A stretch of DNA of 64,000 nucleotides, from positions 141,556 through 205,555 of the forward strand of contig NZ_BMIS01000006.1 in assembly GCF_014642675.1 (NCBI RefSeq), in the 5' to 3' direction. Under the pieces are notes generated by a model that was not told where the DNA came from, made no database searches, and worked only from the letters and a program-made list of their open reading frames with translations. Positions 35,227 to 44,046 of this stretch are shown piece by piece (positions within the stretch are counted from its first letter, which is position 1; each line of letters begins with the position of its first letter). The DNA is from Nesterenkonia cremea (GTDB taxonomy: Bacteria; Actinomycetota; Actinomycetes; Actinomycetales; Micrococcaceae). A program made the position numbers and the translations under genes.

Positions 35227-36606
35227 TCACAGCGGCTGGACGAGTGCGGCGATTCGCTCCTGTCCGATCCGCACCAGCACCAGCGTGCGGTGGACCTTGG
35301 GGCCTTTGCCCTTCTTGCCGGGCTTCTTCCCGCCGAGGATCTGCTGTCGCAGCTGTTCGGGCACGATGTCTACGCCGCGCTTCTTGATCTCCACGCTGGT
35401 CACGCCCTCCTCCTGGGCCCAGCGCTTGAGCGTCTTCACGTTGAAGTCCATGACCTGCTCCACGCGGTAGCCGCGGGCCAGCGGGGCGAGCTCACCGGCG
35501 TAGGGCTCAGCTGCCGCGAAATAGGCGATGTGCTCATCCAGCAGCTCGCCGCCGAAGGCCGCCGCGCAGTCCTGGACCAGGCCGGCGCGGATCACGGCGC
35601 CGTCGGGCTCATAGAGTACTTCGCCGGGCGTCGGCAGGCGCGCGGCGGAGGTCACGCCGTCGGTCTCAGGGTCTGGGCCGGCGTCGGGGACTCGGGCTGT
35701 CCCGGCAGCGGTGTGCCAGCCGGAGGCAGAGGTCAGCTCCACTGCTCGCCGACCCTCCTCGTCGCTGTGCAGGACGGTGGCGGCGCGGGCGATGATCGAA
35801 GGTTCGCCGTCGTCGTCTTCACCGCTGAGCTGCCGGGCGAGCGCGTTGAACCAGAGCACCACTTCGACCACATCGCCGTCGTCGCTGACCCATTCGGCCT
35901 CGCAGCCCTCCGGGATCAGCTCATGCGGGATGCCCGGGCCCAGCTTCACGCCCATGGGGATGCCGGTCTGGGCAAGTGCGGTCACAAAGCTCAGCGGCGG
36001 GGAGAAGGCCTCCGGCTCCCACACCCGCGACGCCGCACCGCTGCCCGAATGCCCGCGCCCGGCATCGCGCCGCGCCGGGTCCAGCCACAGGCCCCAGCCC
36101 TCCGGCAGCGGGCCGTGCTGCTCCACGAACTCCTCGGCGGTGGTGTGCAGGACATCGGCCTCGGGGAAGGCCAGCAGGTTCATAGTGGCGGCGGCCGCAG
36201 TGGTCTCATCGGCCTCCACGGCGACCACCTTCAGCCCCAAGGAGGCCAGGGCCATCGTGTCGCCGCCCAGGCCGCAGCCCAGATCCGCGGCGTGGCTCAG
36301 TTCGGCCTCGCGGAACCGCTGGGCGTGGCGGGCGGCCACGGGGAGGCGGGTGGCCTGCTGCAGGCCGTCGCGGGTGAAGAGCATCTTCCCCGCGAAGTCG
36401 CCGAATTTGGCCGCGGCCTCGGCCCGCAGGGAGGACTGCGTCAGCGCGGCGGCCACCAGCTCGGGGGAGTGCCCCTGCTTCCGCAGCTTCTGGTTCAGGG
36501 CCATGGAACCGGCCTCGGCGTAGGGCGGCAGGGAGTTGAGCAGCTCCCATCCCTCCGGAGAGAGCAGCGGCTCCAGCGGGGAGGGGGAGTGGTCGGCATC
36601 GTTCAC
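35227..36606 (-). CDS. Class I SAM-dependent methyltransferase with THUMP-like C-terminal domain
   Basis: A 459-residue protein. The middle holds a SAM-binding fold: HAADLGCGLGGDTMALASLG, KVVAVEADET, then GWGLWLDPARRDAGRG. The C-terminal part (VEQVMDFNVKTLKRWAQEEG, then VEIKKRGVDIVPEQL) matches the THUMP-like domain found after actinobacterial methyltransferases. The substrate, probably RNA or a protein, is unknown. The GTG start lies 6 bases after TAGCGT, so translation is likely leaderless. It ends convergent to the small ORF at 34814. Confidence 0.85.
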   Translation of the reverse strand: MNDADHSPSPLEPLLSPEGWELLNSLPPYAEAGSMALNQKLRKQGHSPELVAAALTQSSLRAEAAAKFGDFAGKMLFTRDGLQQATRLPVAARHAQRFREAELSHAADLGCGLGGDTMALASLGLKVVAVEADETTAAAATMNLLAFPEADVLHTTAEEFVEQHGPLPEGWGLWLDPARRDAGRGHSGSGAASRVWEPEAFSPPLSFVTALAQTGIPMGVKLGPGIPHELIPEGCEAEWVSDDGDVVEVVLWFNALARQLSGEDDDGEPSIIARAATVLHSDEEGRRAVELTSASGWHTAAGTARVPDAGPDPETDGVTSAARLPTPGEVLYEPDGAVIRAGLVQDCAAAFGGELLDEHIAYFAAAEPYAGELAPLARGYRVEQVMDFNVKTLKRWAQEEGVTSVEIKKRGVDIVPEQLRQQILGGKKPGKKGKGPKVHRTLVLVRIGQERIAALVQPL

Positions 36607-36612
36607 CCTCCC

Positions 36613-36618
36613 ACGCTA
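36613..36618 (-). promoter_or_regulatory. -10 element of the THUMP-like methyltransferase gene (leaderless)
   Basis: TAGCGT on the minus strand is 6 bases before the GTG at 36606. The six bases are GGGAGG, which abut the start codon and are too close to act as a Shine-Dalgarno site. Confidence 0.5.
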
Positions 36619-36639
36619 TCGCGCCGCCCCTCCCCGCCG

Positions 36640-36710
36640 GTTGTTTGGGCGAAGACTTGCCTCCTCAGGTTCCGAAACCCGCTGGGACGGCAAGTCTTCG
36701 CCCCAACAAC
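36640..36710. repeat. REP-like palindromic element (copy 1)
   Basis: Arms at 36640-36661 and 36689-36710 match at 21 of 22 positions around a 27-base loop that itself contains GGTT/AACC. Twenty-two bases of its right half (36682-36703) recur exactly at 47624-47645 inside accE. It lies between the divergent methyltransferase and iron-transport genes and could also end transcription. Confidence 0.8.
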
Positions 36711-36817
36711 GTCCGAAGCACCCCCGCGCCTCACACACCACCAAGCTGTTCACACTCTGAGACCGGTCTCCGCCGCGAGTTGCGGCCCATGAAATACATC
36801 TGTAGGTTCTTTTGTGC

Positions 36818-36836
36818 TTAGGACAGGCTAAGTAAC
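36818..36836 (+). promoter_or_regulatory. DtxR/IdeR-type iron box
   Basis: TTAGGACAGGCTAAGTAAC matches the 19-bp consensus of the actinobacterial iron repressor at 13 positions, including TTAGG and AGGCTAA. It lies 70 bases upstream of the siderophore-binding protein gene, so the operon is probably repressed when iron is plentiful. Confidence 0.7.
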
Positions 36837-36905
36837 AGGTTGGCACAATAGAGAACGCCGATCTTCGCTCAGCCGATCACTCACTCCCTTCGAGGAAGGT
36901 TCACC

Positions 36906-37940
36906 ATGCCCGCAACCACCACTTCCGAGGCTCTCGCGCCGCACCGCGGCCGCGCCGCCGGCATCCTCTCCGTGGCCGCAGCCTCCGCACTCGTCCTTTC
37001 CGCATGCGGCGAGGCCGAGGCAGGCGACAACGGTGCCGCCGGCTCCGGCGAGACCATCACCGTGGAGGACGACCACGGCAGCCACGAGGTCGACCTCGGC
37101 GCCGTCGAGTCCGTCGGCGCCTTCGACAACCGCACCTTCCGCCTCCTGGAGGACCTGGGTGTGGAGCTCTCCGTGGCACCGCGTGGGCTGATGCAGTCCC
37201 ACGTCCACGAGACCTATGCCGAGGACGAGTCCATCCTGGACACCGGCAACCACCGCGAGCCCGACTTCGAGCAGCTCGCCGCCGCCGAGCCGGACCTGGT
37301 GATCACCGGTCAGCGCTACTCCCAGTACTACGACGAGATGGCTGACCTCATGCCTGAGGACGGCGTCATCCTGAAGTGGGACGAGGGCACCTCGGACCCC
37401 ACCACCTTCTTCGAGGGTCTGCGCGGGCAGGCCACCAACATCGGTGAGCTCTTCGAGGCCGAGGAGGAGGCTGAGGAGCTCATCGCTGAGCTCGACGAGG
37501 CCATCGAGCGCGTGGAGTCCGCCTACAACGGTGAGGACAGCGTGATGGGCGTGGTCACCTCCGGCGGCGACATCAACTACGCCGGCCCCAACCAGGGCCG
37601 CGGCGTGGCTCCGGTCTTCCAGGAGTTCGACCTGGAGCCGGCCCTGGAGGTCGACGAGGAGACCACCGACCACGAGGGCGACGACATCTCCGTCGAGACC
37701 ATCGCCGACTCCGACCCGGACTGGATCATCGTGCTGGACCGCGACGGCATGACCCCGGATGACCCGGAGTACACCGAGGCCGATGAGCTGATCGCTGACT
37801 CCCCGGCGCTGCAGCAGACTGCCGCCATCGAGAACGATCAGGTCGTCTACATGCCGCAGAACATGTACATCACCGAGGACATCCAGGCCTACACCGAGTT
37901 CCTCAACGATTTCGCCGATGCCCTGGAGGGCGCTGAGTAA
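36906..37940 (+). CDS. Iron-siderophore ABC transporter substrate-binding lipoprotein
   Basis: A 344-residue lipoprotein with lipobox LSAC (Cys34). The binding fold shows VEDDHGSHEVDLGAVES, RGLMQSHVHETY, REPDFEQLAAAEPDLVITG, then SDPDWIIVLDRDG and VVYMPQNMYITEDIQAYTEF. This pattern resembles the YclQ/CeuE/FatB group that bind catecholate siderophores such as petrobactin. GAGGAAGG precedes the ATG. The two permease genes and ATPase gene follow, and an iron box lies upstream. Confidence 0.9.
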   Translation: MPATTTSEALAPHRGRAAGILSVAAASALVLSACGEAEAGDNGAAGSGETITVEDDHGSHEVDLGAVESVGAFDNRTFRLLEDLGVELSVAPRGLMQSHVHETYAEDESILDTGNHREPDFEQLAAAEPDLVITGQRYSQYYDEMADLMPEDGVILKWDEGTSDPTTFFEGLRGQATNIGELFEAEEEAEELIAELDEAIERVESAYNGEDSVMGVVTSGGDINYAGPNQGRGVAPVFQEFDLEPALEVDEETTDHEGDDISVETIADSDPDWIIVLDRDGMTPDDPEYTEADELIADSPALQQTAAIENDQVVYMPQNMYITEDIQAYTEFLNDFADALEGAE

Positions 37941-37968
37941 GGTTCAGCTTCACTCCCGCAGCGGCACC

Positions 37969-38005
37969 GTGATGGGCGATAGGACTTTGTCCTGTCGCCC
38001 ATCAC
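37969..38005 (+). terminator. Hairpin between binding-protein and permease genes
   Basis: Arms at 37969-37985 and 37989-38005 pair over all 17 positions (one G-U) with a TTT loop. It probably causes partial termination or protects the upstream mRNA, so that more binding protein than permease is made. No T run follows. Confidence 0.65.
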
Positions 38006-38007
38006 CC

Positions 38008-38026
38008 TTAGGATTGCCTCACTGCC
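38008..38026 (+). promoter_or_regulatory. Weak second iron-box-like sequence
   Basis: TTAGGATTGCCTCACTGCC keeps the TTAGG half-site but only about 11 of 19 consensus positions. It lies directly after the hairpin and 45 bases before the first permease gene, where a second iron-controlled promoter could be. Tentative. Confidence 0.3.
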
Positions 38027-38070
38027 TTTAGCACACTCGCCCCTTTTCTCACGCTGACGGAAGCGCCTCT

Positions 38071-39114
38071 ATGACCACCACCCTGCGTCAGGACGTCTCG
38101 CAGACCAGTCGAGACATCCTCGTGGAGGATCCGCGCACCCGCCGGCACCGTCGGCTCTGGACGCCGGCCTTCCTCCTGGCCGTCCTGATCACGCTGGGCC
38201 TGCTGGTGCTCTCCCTGATGGTCGGCCAGTTCGACGTCTTCGGCGGTGAGGACTGGGAGAACTTCTGGATGTTCGGCGTCACCCGCGTGCCGCGCACTGT
38301 GGCGCTGGTCCTGGCCGGAGCGGCCATGGCCATGTGTGGGGTCATCATGCAGCTGCTGACCCAGAACCGCTTTGTGGAGCCCTCCACCATGGGCACCACC
38401 GAATGGGCCGGGCTCGGCCTCATCCTGGTCATGTGGCTCTACCCCTCGGCCACTCTGGGGGAGCGGATGATCGGCGCGGTGATCATGTCCTTCGTGGGGA
38501 CCATGGTCTTCTTCGCCTTCCTGCGCCGGGTCTCGCTGAAGTCCAGCCTGATCGTGCCGATCATCGGCATCATGCTGGGTGCGGTGGTCTCCTCCTTCAC
38601 CACCTATCTGGCGCTGATGACCGACCGCCTGCAGACCCTGGGCATCTGGTTCCAGGGCTCCTTCACCGGCGTCGTCCAGGGGCGCTACGAGCTGCTGTGG
38701 ATCGTGCTGGCGGTGACCATCGCCGTCTTCCTGGTGGCCGACCAGTTCACCGTTGCCGGCCTGGGCCGCGATATGGCCACCAACGTCGGCCTGAACTACG
38801 CTCTGGTGCTGTTCATGGGCACCGCCATGGTGGCTGTGGCCACCGGAGTCACCGCCACCGTCGTCGGGACTCTGCCCTTCCTCGGCCTGGTGGTCCCCAA
38901 CATCGTGGCGCTCTTCCGCGGCGATGACCTGCGCACCAACCTCCCCTGGGTGGTGCTGGTGGGCATCTGCACGGTGACCATCTGCGATCTGATCGGCCGG
39001 ACCATCATCGCTCCCTTCGAGATCCCGGTCGGCATGGTGCTCGGCCTGGTGGGCGGCGTCGTCTTCCTGGCCCTGCTGCTGCGCCAGCGCCGCAAGGGAG
39101 GGCTGGTCTCCTAG
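38071..39114 (+). CDS. Iron-siderophore ABC transporter permease (first)
   Basis: A 347-residue FecCD-type permease. After a 35-residue cytosolic N-terminus, about nine to ten membrane spans follow. FecCD features include FGVTRVPRTVALVLAGAAMA, CGVIMQLLTQNRFVEPSTMG and, near the end, TLPFLGLVVPNIVALFRGDD, then GRTIIAPFEIPVGMVLGLVG. It should form the membrane channel together with the next gene product. Its TAG stop shares one base with the next GTG. Confidence 0.92.
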   Translation: MTTTLRQDVSQTSRDILVEDPRTRRHRRLWTPAFLLAVLITLGLLVLSLMVGQFDVFGGEDWENFWMFGVTRVPRTVALVLAGAAMAMCGVIMQLLTQNRFVEPSTMGTTEWAGLGLILVMWLYPSATLGERMIGAVIMSFVGTMVFFAFLRRVSLKSSLIVPIIGIMLGAVVSSFTTYLALMTDRLQTLGIWFQGSFTGVVQGRYELLWIVLAVTIAVFLVADQFTVAGLGRDMATNVGLNYALVLFMGTAMVAVATGVTATVVGTLPFLGLVVPNIVALFRGDDLRTNLPWVVLVGICTVTICDLIGRTIIAPFEIPVGMVLGLVGGVVFLALLLRQRRKGGLVS

Positions 39115-40199
39115 TGTTCAAGCCTCGAGAGGGCGCGGTGAAGCGTCGCAGGACCGCGGCAGCGCCCGACGCCGATCCCTCGCCTGCCGCTGAGCGGCCC
39201 CGCCGCTCCGGGCCCATCACCGGGCCGAAGCATATGCGCCGCTATGTGATCACCATGTCCGCACTGGTGATCACGGCGCTGGGACTGACCTTCGGCATCA
39301 TGACCTGGGACAATCCGGCCGAGACCGGCTCCCGGCCGTGGTGGCTGATCGTGGATATGCGGCGGGACTCGCTGATCACCATCGGTGTGGTGGCGCTGTG
39401 CCATGCGGTCTCCACGGTGGCGTTCCAGACGGCGGTCAACAACCGCATCCTGACCCCCGGGATCATGGGCTTCGGCTCGCTGTACACGGCTATCCAGACC
39501 ACGGCGGTGTTCCTGCTGGGTGCCGGCGGTGCGACCGCACTGGTCGGCGTCGGGCCCTTCCTGCTGCAGATGCTGGCGATGATGGTGCTGGCCACGCTGC
39601 TCTACACCTGGCTGCTGAGCGGGAGGTTCTCCAACATCCACATCATGCTGCTGGTGGGGGTGGTCATCGGCGGTGTGCTCGGCTCGCTGTCGAACTTCAT
39701 GCAGCGGATCCTGACGCCCTCGGAGTTCGACGTGCTGACCGCGCGGCTCTTCGGCAACATCTCCAACGCCCGGGCCGACTACCTGCCCTATGCCATCCCT
39801 ATGGTGATCGCCGCCGTCGCGCTGATCTGGCTGCGGGCCAATACGCTCAACACCATCGCGCTGGGCAGGACCACTGCGCAGAACCTGGGGCTGAACTATA
39901 AGCGCGAGCTGATCATCGTCATGGCGCTGGTCTCGCTGCTGGTGGCCGTGGCCACTGCGCTGGTGGGGCCGATGATGTTCCTCGGCTTCCTCGCCGCCAC
40001 GCTGGCCTATCAGTTCGGCGACACCTACTCCCACCGCATGCTCTTCCCCATGGCGGTGCTCTTCGCCTACACCATCCTGGCCGCCAGCTACTTCATCCTC
40101 CGCCACATCTGGGACGCCGGGGGAGCGGTCACTGTGATCGTGGAGCTGATCGGCGGGCTGGTCTTCCTGATCGTTCTGATGAGAAAGGGACGCCTGTGA
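39114..40199 (+). CDS. Iron-siderophore ABC transporter permease (second)
   Basis: A 361-residue FecCD-type permease, the heterodimer partner of the preceding protein. A basic Pro/Ala-rich N-terminus of about 40 residues precedes the spans. FecCD motifs: CHAVSTVAFQTAVNNRILTP, GIMGFGSLYTAIQT, and VGPMMFLGFLAATLAYQFGD near the end. The GTG start overlaps the upstream stop by one base and its own stop overlaps the ATPase gene by 4 bases, so translation is coupled. Confidence 0.92.
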   Translation: MFKPREGAVKRRRTAAAPDADPSPAAERPRRSGPITGPKHMRRYVITMSALVITALGLTFGIMTWDNPAETGSRPWWLIVDMRRDSLITIGVVALCHAVSTVAFQTAVNNRILTPGIMGFGSLYTAIQTTAVFLLGAGGATALVGVGPFLLQMLAMMVLATLLYTWLLSGRFSNIHIMLLVGVVIGGVLGSLSNFMQRILTPSEFDVLTARLFGNISNARADYLPYAIPMVIAAVALIWLRANTLNTIALGRTTAQNLGLNYKRELIIVMALVSLLVAVATALVGPMMFLGFLAATLAYQFGDTYSHRMLFPMAVLFAYTILAASYFILRHIWDAGGAVTVIVELIGGLVFLIVLMRKGRL

Positions 40200-40954
40200 G
40201 CATCACACTGACCGACGTCGCCAAGGACTACTCCTCCAGCGTCAAGATCGGGCCGGTCACCACCGAGATCCAGTCCGGAGGCGTGACCGCGCTGGTGGGC
40301 CCCAACGGCGCCGGCAAGTCTACGATCCTCACGATGATCGGGCGGCTGCTGGACATCGACACCGGCGAGATCACCGTGGCCGGCCACGACGTGGTCAACA
40401 CGCCTTCGAAGACCATCGCCAAGATCCTCTCGGTGCTGCGCCAGGAGAACCACTTCGTCACCCGGCTGACCGTGCGCCAGCTGGTGGGCTTCGGGCGGTT
40501 CCCGCATTCGAAGGGCCGGCTGACCATCGGAGACGAGAAGTACATCTCCGAGGCCATCGACTTCCTGAACCTCACCGATCTGGAGGACCGCTACCTGGAC
40601 CAGCTCTCCGGCGGGCAGCGCCAGCGCGCCTATGTGGCTATGGTGCTGGCGCAGAACACCGACTACGTGCTGCTGGATGAGCCGCTGAACAACTTGGACA
40701 TGCAGCATGCGGTCCAGATGATGAAGCAGCTGCGCCGGGCCGCCGACGAGCTGGGCCGCACAGTGGTGATCGTGCTGCACGACATCAACTTCGCCGCCCA
40801 CTACTCGGACAAGATCCTGGCGATGAAGGACGGCCAGGTCATCGAGCACGGCACCCCGCGGGAGATCATGCGCGACGACGTGCTCACCAGCATCTTCAAC
40901 ACTGACATCCAGGTGATCGAGGGCCCCAACGGCCCGCTGGCCGTGTACTACTGA
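40196..40954 (+). CDS. Iron-siderophore ABC transporter ATPase
   Basis: A 252-residue ATP-binding subunit. Walker A is GPNGAGKSTIL, Q-loop LRQENHFVTRLTV, signature LSGGQRQRAYVAMVLAQ, Walker B YVLLDEPLNNLD, and the H-loop histidine is in VIVLHDINFAAHYSD. These fit the FepC/YclP group. The GTG start overlaps the second permease stop. The operon ends here. Confidence 0.94.
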   Translation: MSITLTDVAKDYSSSVKIGPVTTEIQSGGVTALVGPNGAGKSTILTMIGRLLDIDTGEITVAGHDVVNTPSKTIAKILSVLRQENHFVTRLTVRQLVGFGRFPHSKGRLTIGDEKYISEAIDFLNLTDLEDRYLDQLSGGQRQRAYVAMVLAQNTDYVLLDEPLNNLDMQHAVQMMKQLRRAADELGRTVVIVLHDINFAAHYSDKILAMKDGQVIEHGTPREIMRDDVLTSIFNTDIQVIEGPNGPLAVYY

Positions 40955-41069
40955 GGGATGCTCAGTCGGAGGTGAGGGGCCGGCGCTGTGCGGGTGGCAA
41001 CATCTGGCAACCGGTTGCCGGTGTGTGGGGTTCGCACCAGGATGTGATGGTGACCACTGATATCGCTCA

Positions 41070-41316
41070 GAACCCGGACCGACTCTTTCCTGCAGATCCT
41101 GCCCAGCGTGAGGTCGCTCGGCGGCTCTATGCACCGGTGCCGGACGTGGTGTTCTGTCCCACCGGCGGGATCAGCGCAGCCAATGCTCCCGACTACCTGG
41201 GACTGAGCAATGTGGCCTGCGTGGGCGGAAGCTGGCTTACCCCCATGGACGCTGTGGCGGCAGGGGGCTGCGGCGAGATCACCCGCCGCGCTCGCGAGGC
41301 AGCTGCGCTGGCCTGA
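41070..41316 (+). pseudogene. eda: Remnant of KDPG/KHG aldolase (eda)
   Basis: A plus-strand frame encodes DRLFPADPAQ, VPDVVFCPTGGISAANAPDY and LSNVACVGGSWLTPMDAVAA, the C-terminal part of 2-keto-3-deoxy-6-phosphogluconate aldolase. The FPAE-type segment is shortened and joined almost directly to the DVVFCPTGGI segment, and the N-terminal half with the catalytic Lys and Glu region is missing. It is therefore a deletion remnant. No partner Entner-Doudoroff genes are nearby. The ORF frame continues upstream to 40972 without homology. Confidence 0.75.
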
Positions 41317-41371
41317 TCCGGGCCACACCGATCTGCGCTGGATCGAGCAGCGCTGGGCTGGCGAATCTGCA

Positions 41372-41406
41372 ATTGCACCCGTCTCACTGTTTGAGACGGG
41401 TGCAAT
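41372..41406. terminator. Perfect 15-bp hairpin upstream of the MFS gene
   Basis: Arms at 41372-41386 and 41392-41406 are perfectly complementary with a 5-base loop (CTGTT). It lies about 100 bases before the MFS start codon and after the eda remnant. It may be a terminator, an attenuator or an operator for the transporter gene. Confidence 0.6.
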
Positions 41407-41511
41407 CTTCCTGCAGGATTCCGGGAAAGTGGTTTTACGATCTTTGAGTCTGCACGCCGGGGAGCGTGCGATTCGCCCAGAAACTTTCCTCTTTGGAGAA
41501 CTGAGAGTCCC

Positions 41512-42972
41512 ATGTCAACCACAGTCGACCCGGCAACCCAGCCGGAACCGAACAGCGCCGATCCCAACGCCGGCGACCAGATCGCCGATGAGAATCTGAC
41601 GGTCCCGCGCCGACGGATCATCGGTGCCTCGCTCATCGGCACCACGATCGAGTTCTACGACTTCTACATCTTCGCCACCGCCGCAGCCTCCATATTCCCG
41701 CTGCTGTTCTTCTACGGCGACGACGATGACCTGAGTCGCTCGCTGCTGCTGGCGATGACCACCTTCGGTGTGGCCTTCGTGGCCCGCCCGCTGGGTGCGG
41801 TGATCTTCGGCCATTACGGCGACAAGATCGGGCGCAAGGTCACCCTGGTCGGTGCGCTGCTGGTCATGGGACTGGCCACTGTGCTCATCGGCTTCCTGCC
41901 CACGGTTCACCAGATCGGCATCTGGGCGCCGGCCATGCTGACCGTCCTGCGATTCTGTCAGGGCCTGGGCCTCGGTGGCGAATGGTCCGGCGCGGCACTG
42001 CTCGCCTCTGAGACCGCCCGTCCGGGCAAGCGCGCCCAGGCGGCCATGTGGCCCCAGCTGGGCGCTCCCTTCGGCTTCATCCTGGCCAACGGCCTCTTCC
42101 TGATCCTGGCAGTGTCCTTCGGCTTCAACCTGGCCGACGTCTCCGAGATGCCGGTGGGCGAGGCTCTGGAGCACCCCTTCCTGGTGTGGGGTTGGCGCAT
42201 TCCGTTCATCGCCTCCATCCTGATGATCCTGGTGGGCCTCTACGTCCGTCTGCGGATTGAGGAGACACCGGTCTTCGCCAAGGCGCTGAAGAACAAGGAG
42301 AAGGTCAAGGCGCCCATCGGTGAGGTCTTCCGCAAGAACTGGTAGGAGATCATCCTCGGCACCTTCATCATGCTGGCCACCTACGGCCTCTTCTACATCA
42401 TGACCACCTGGATCGCCACGTATGTGGTCCAGCCCGAGGCTGTGGGCTCGCTGAACTACGATTACCAGACGTTCCTGCTGCTGCAGGTCATCTCCATCGT
42501 CTTCTTCGCCGCTTGCATCCCGGTGGCAGGCCGCCTGGCCGACGCCTTCGGCCGCAAGAAGATGCTGATGACGGTCACCGCTGGCATCATGGTCTTCGGT
42601 CTGAGCTTCGGCTGGTTCATCGGCGCCGATCAGCTGGGCACCGGTGCTGACCTCAACGTCTGGCAGCTCTTCGCCTTCCTCTGCGTGGGCATGGCCCTGA
42701 TGGGCCTGACCTTCGGCCCCATGTCGGCCTACCTGCCGGAGCTCTTCCCCACGAACACCCGCTACACCGGCTCCGGCGTCGCCTACAATCTCTCTTCCAT
42801 CCTGGGCGCGGCGCTGACCCCCTTCGCCGCCACCTGGTTGGTGCAGAGCTTCGGAGTCCACGCAGTCGGTTTCTACCTGGTCTTCCTGGCCGCCCTGACC
42901 ATGGTCAGCCTGGTCCTCTCCCCGGAGACCTCCAAGAAGTCCCTCTATACCGAGGAGAAGCAGGAGAGCTGA
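41512..42972 (+). pseudogene. MFS transporter (metabolite:H+ symporter family) with an in-frame TAG
   Basis: Two pieces in the same frame, 41512-42345 and 42346-42972, make a complete protein of about 486 residues apart from a TAG at 42343-42345. Motifs of the MHS family are clear: SLIGTTIEFYDFYIFATAAA, RPLGAVIFGHYGDKIGRK, LRFCQGLGLGGEWSGAALLA, GRLADAFGRKKML and YLPELFPTNTRYTGSGVAYN. The stop follows FRKNW, where relatives usually have a basic residue and EIILGT, so a single AAG-to-TAG change would explain it. Without readthrough the product ends after about six spans and would not work. Everything else looks intact, so the mutation is recent. Confidence 0.8.
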
Positions 42973-42992
42973 TCCTCCAGGTTCCCGACGAT

Positions 42993-43048
42993 GGCGGCCC
43001 CTCACCGTGCAGCTGTGACCTGATCACAGCGGCGGTTGAGGGGCCGCC
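42993..43048. terminator. Terminator between convergent MFS and HATPase-LuxR genes
   Basis: A perfect 12-base outer stem (42993-43004 with 43037-43048) encloses a 7-base stem (43012-43018 with 43024-43030). Its position between converging genes fits a bidirectional terminator. Confidence 0.7.
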
Positions 43049-43108
43049 GTCGTCGTTCCCGGGGATCTCCAACCGGGGGAGAGTGGGGACAGTGGGGGAC
43101 TCCAGCCC

Positions 43109-43957
43109 TCAGTGCATGAGGGAGATGAGCTCTGCGCGGTTCCGGGCTCCGGCCTTCTTCAGCAGCTTGGAGATGTGAAACTTCACCGTGTGCTCGGTGA
43201 TCCCCAGGGTCCGGGCGATCTCCGCGTTGCGGGCCCCTCGGGCCAGCTCGTTGAGCACCTCCTGCTCGCGGCCGCTGACCTCCGGCAGGCCCTCCAGCGG
43301 TGCGGGCGCGCTCACCGGATCCAGCGGGATGCTGATGCTCATCTCCGTACCCCACCCGGGGGTGGAGCTCACCGTCATCTGCCCGTCCAGCGCGGTGACA
43401 TGCTCGCTGACCGGGCGCAGGGCGTCGTCGTGGGGCTGGGTCTCGCCGCGGCCGTCGTCGCGGATGTTGATCAGCAGGTTCAGCCCGTCGCAGTCCCAGT
43501 GCACCCGGGAGCGCTGCGCCTCGGCGGCGTTGGCCAGCATCAGCAGCACATTGCGCACGATCGCCCGCGCCGCATGTGCCACATCTCCGGGCAGGGCGCG
43601 TCCGTTGGTCGGGGGCTCCACGAACTCCACGTCCAGCTTCCCGAACCGCACCAGCGGCTGCACATCCTCCTTCAGTCGGGAGAAGGCGCCCGCCACCGGC
43701 TCCAAGGCATCCAGGTGGTCATCGGTGGCGGTCCGCAGCCGCACCAGCGCGGTGGCGGCGATCTGTGTGGCGGTCTCGCGGGCGCCGCGGTCATCCATGC
43801 TGGAGGAGCGCAGCACCGAGATCACCGACTCCAGGGTCACGGCATAGCGGTCGGCCTGCTCGCTCAGCAACCGGGCTTGGTTGGCCCGCTGGGCCCGGGT
43901 GCGGCTGTCGGCGCAGGTCTCGGAAGTGGTCTCGGAGATGGTCTCGGTGTCGGTCAC
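43109..43957 (-). CDS. Regulator fusing a histidine-kinase-like ATPase domain to a LuxR-type HTH
   Basis: A 282-residue protein. Residues 20-130 are helical, as in a kinase dimerisation region, but I see no clear H-box. Residues about 135-212 resemble a HATPase domain: IVRNVLLMLANAAEAQ (N-box-like), INIRDDGRGE (G1) and GWGTEMSISIPL (G2). Residues about 222-282 are a LuxR/NarL HTH: LPEVSGREQEVLNELARGAR, then GITEHTVKFHISKLLKKAGA. Kinase-like and DNA-binding parts are thus on one chain without a receiver domain. The input and targets are unknown. The GTG start lies 6 bases after TAGGAT, suggesting a leaderless mRNA. Confidence 0.8.
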   Translation of the reverse strand: MTDTETISETTSETCADSRTRAQRANQARLLSEQADRYAVTLESVISVLRSSSMDDRGARETATQIAATALVRLRTATDDHLDALEPVAGAFSRLKEDVQPLVRFGKLDVEFVEPPTNGRALPGDVAHAARAIVRNVLLMLANAAEAQRSRVHWDCDGLNLLINIRDDGRGETQPHDDALRPVSEHVTALDGQMTVSSTPGWGTEMSISIPLDPVSAPAPLEGLPEVSGREQEVLNELARGARNAEIARTLGITEHTVKFHISKLLKKAGARNRAELISLMH

Positions 43958-43963
43958 GGGAGC

Positions 43964-43969
43964 ATCCTA
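43964..43969 (-). promoter_or_regulatory. -10 element of the HATPase-LuxR gene (leaderless)
   Basis: TAGGAT on the minus strand is 6 bases before the GTG at 43957. Confidence 0.5.
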
Positions 43970-44046
43970 GCTCAGCTGGACTGCCCTTTCGACTAGCGCA
44001 GTCCCTTCGGCTAGCCCATCCCTTTCAGCCGGCAGAGCTCCTTCGG

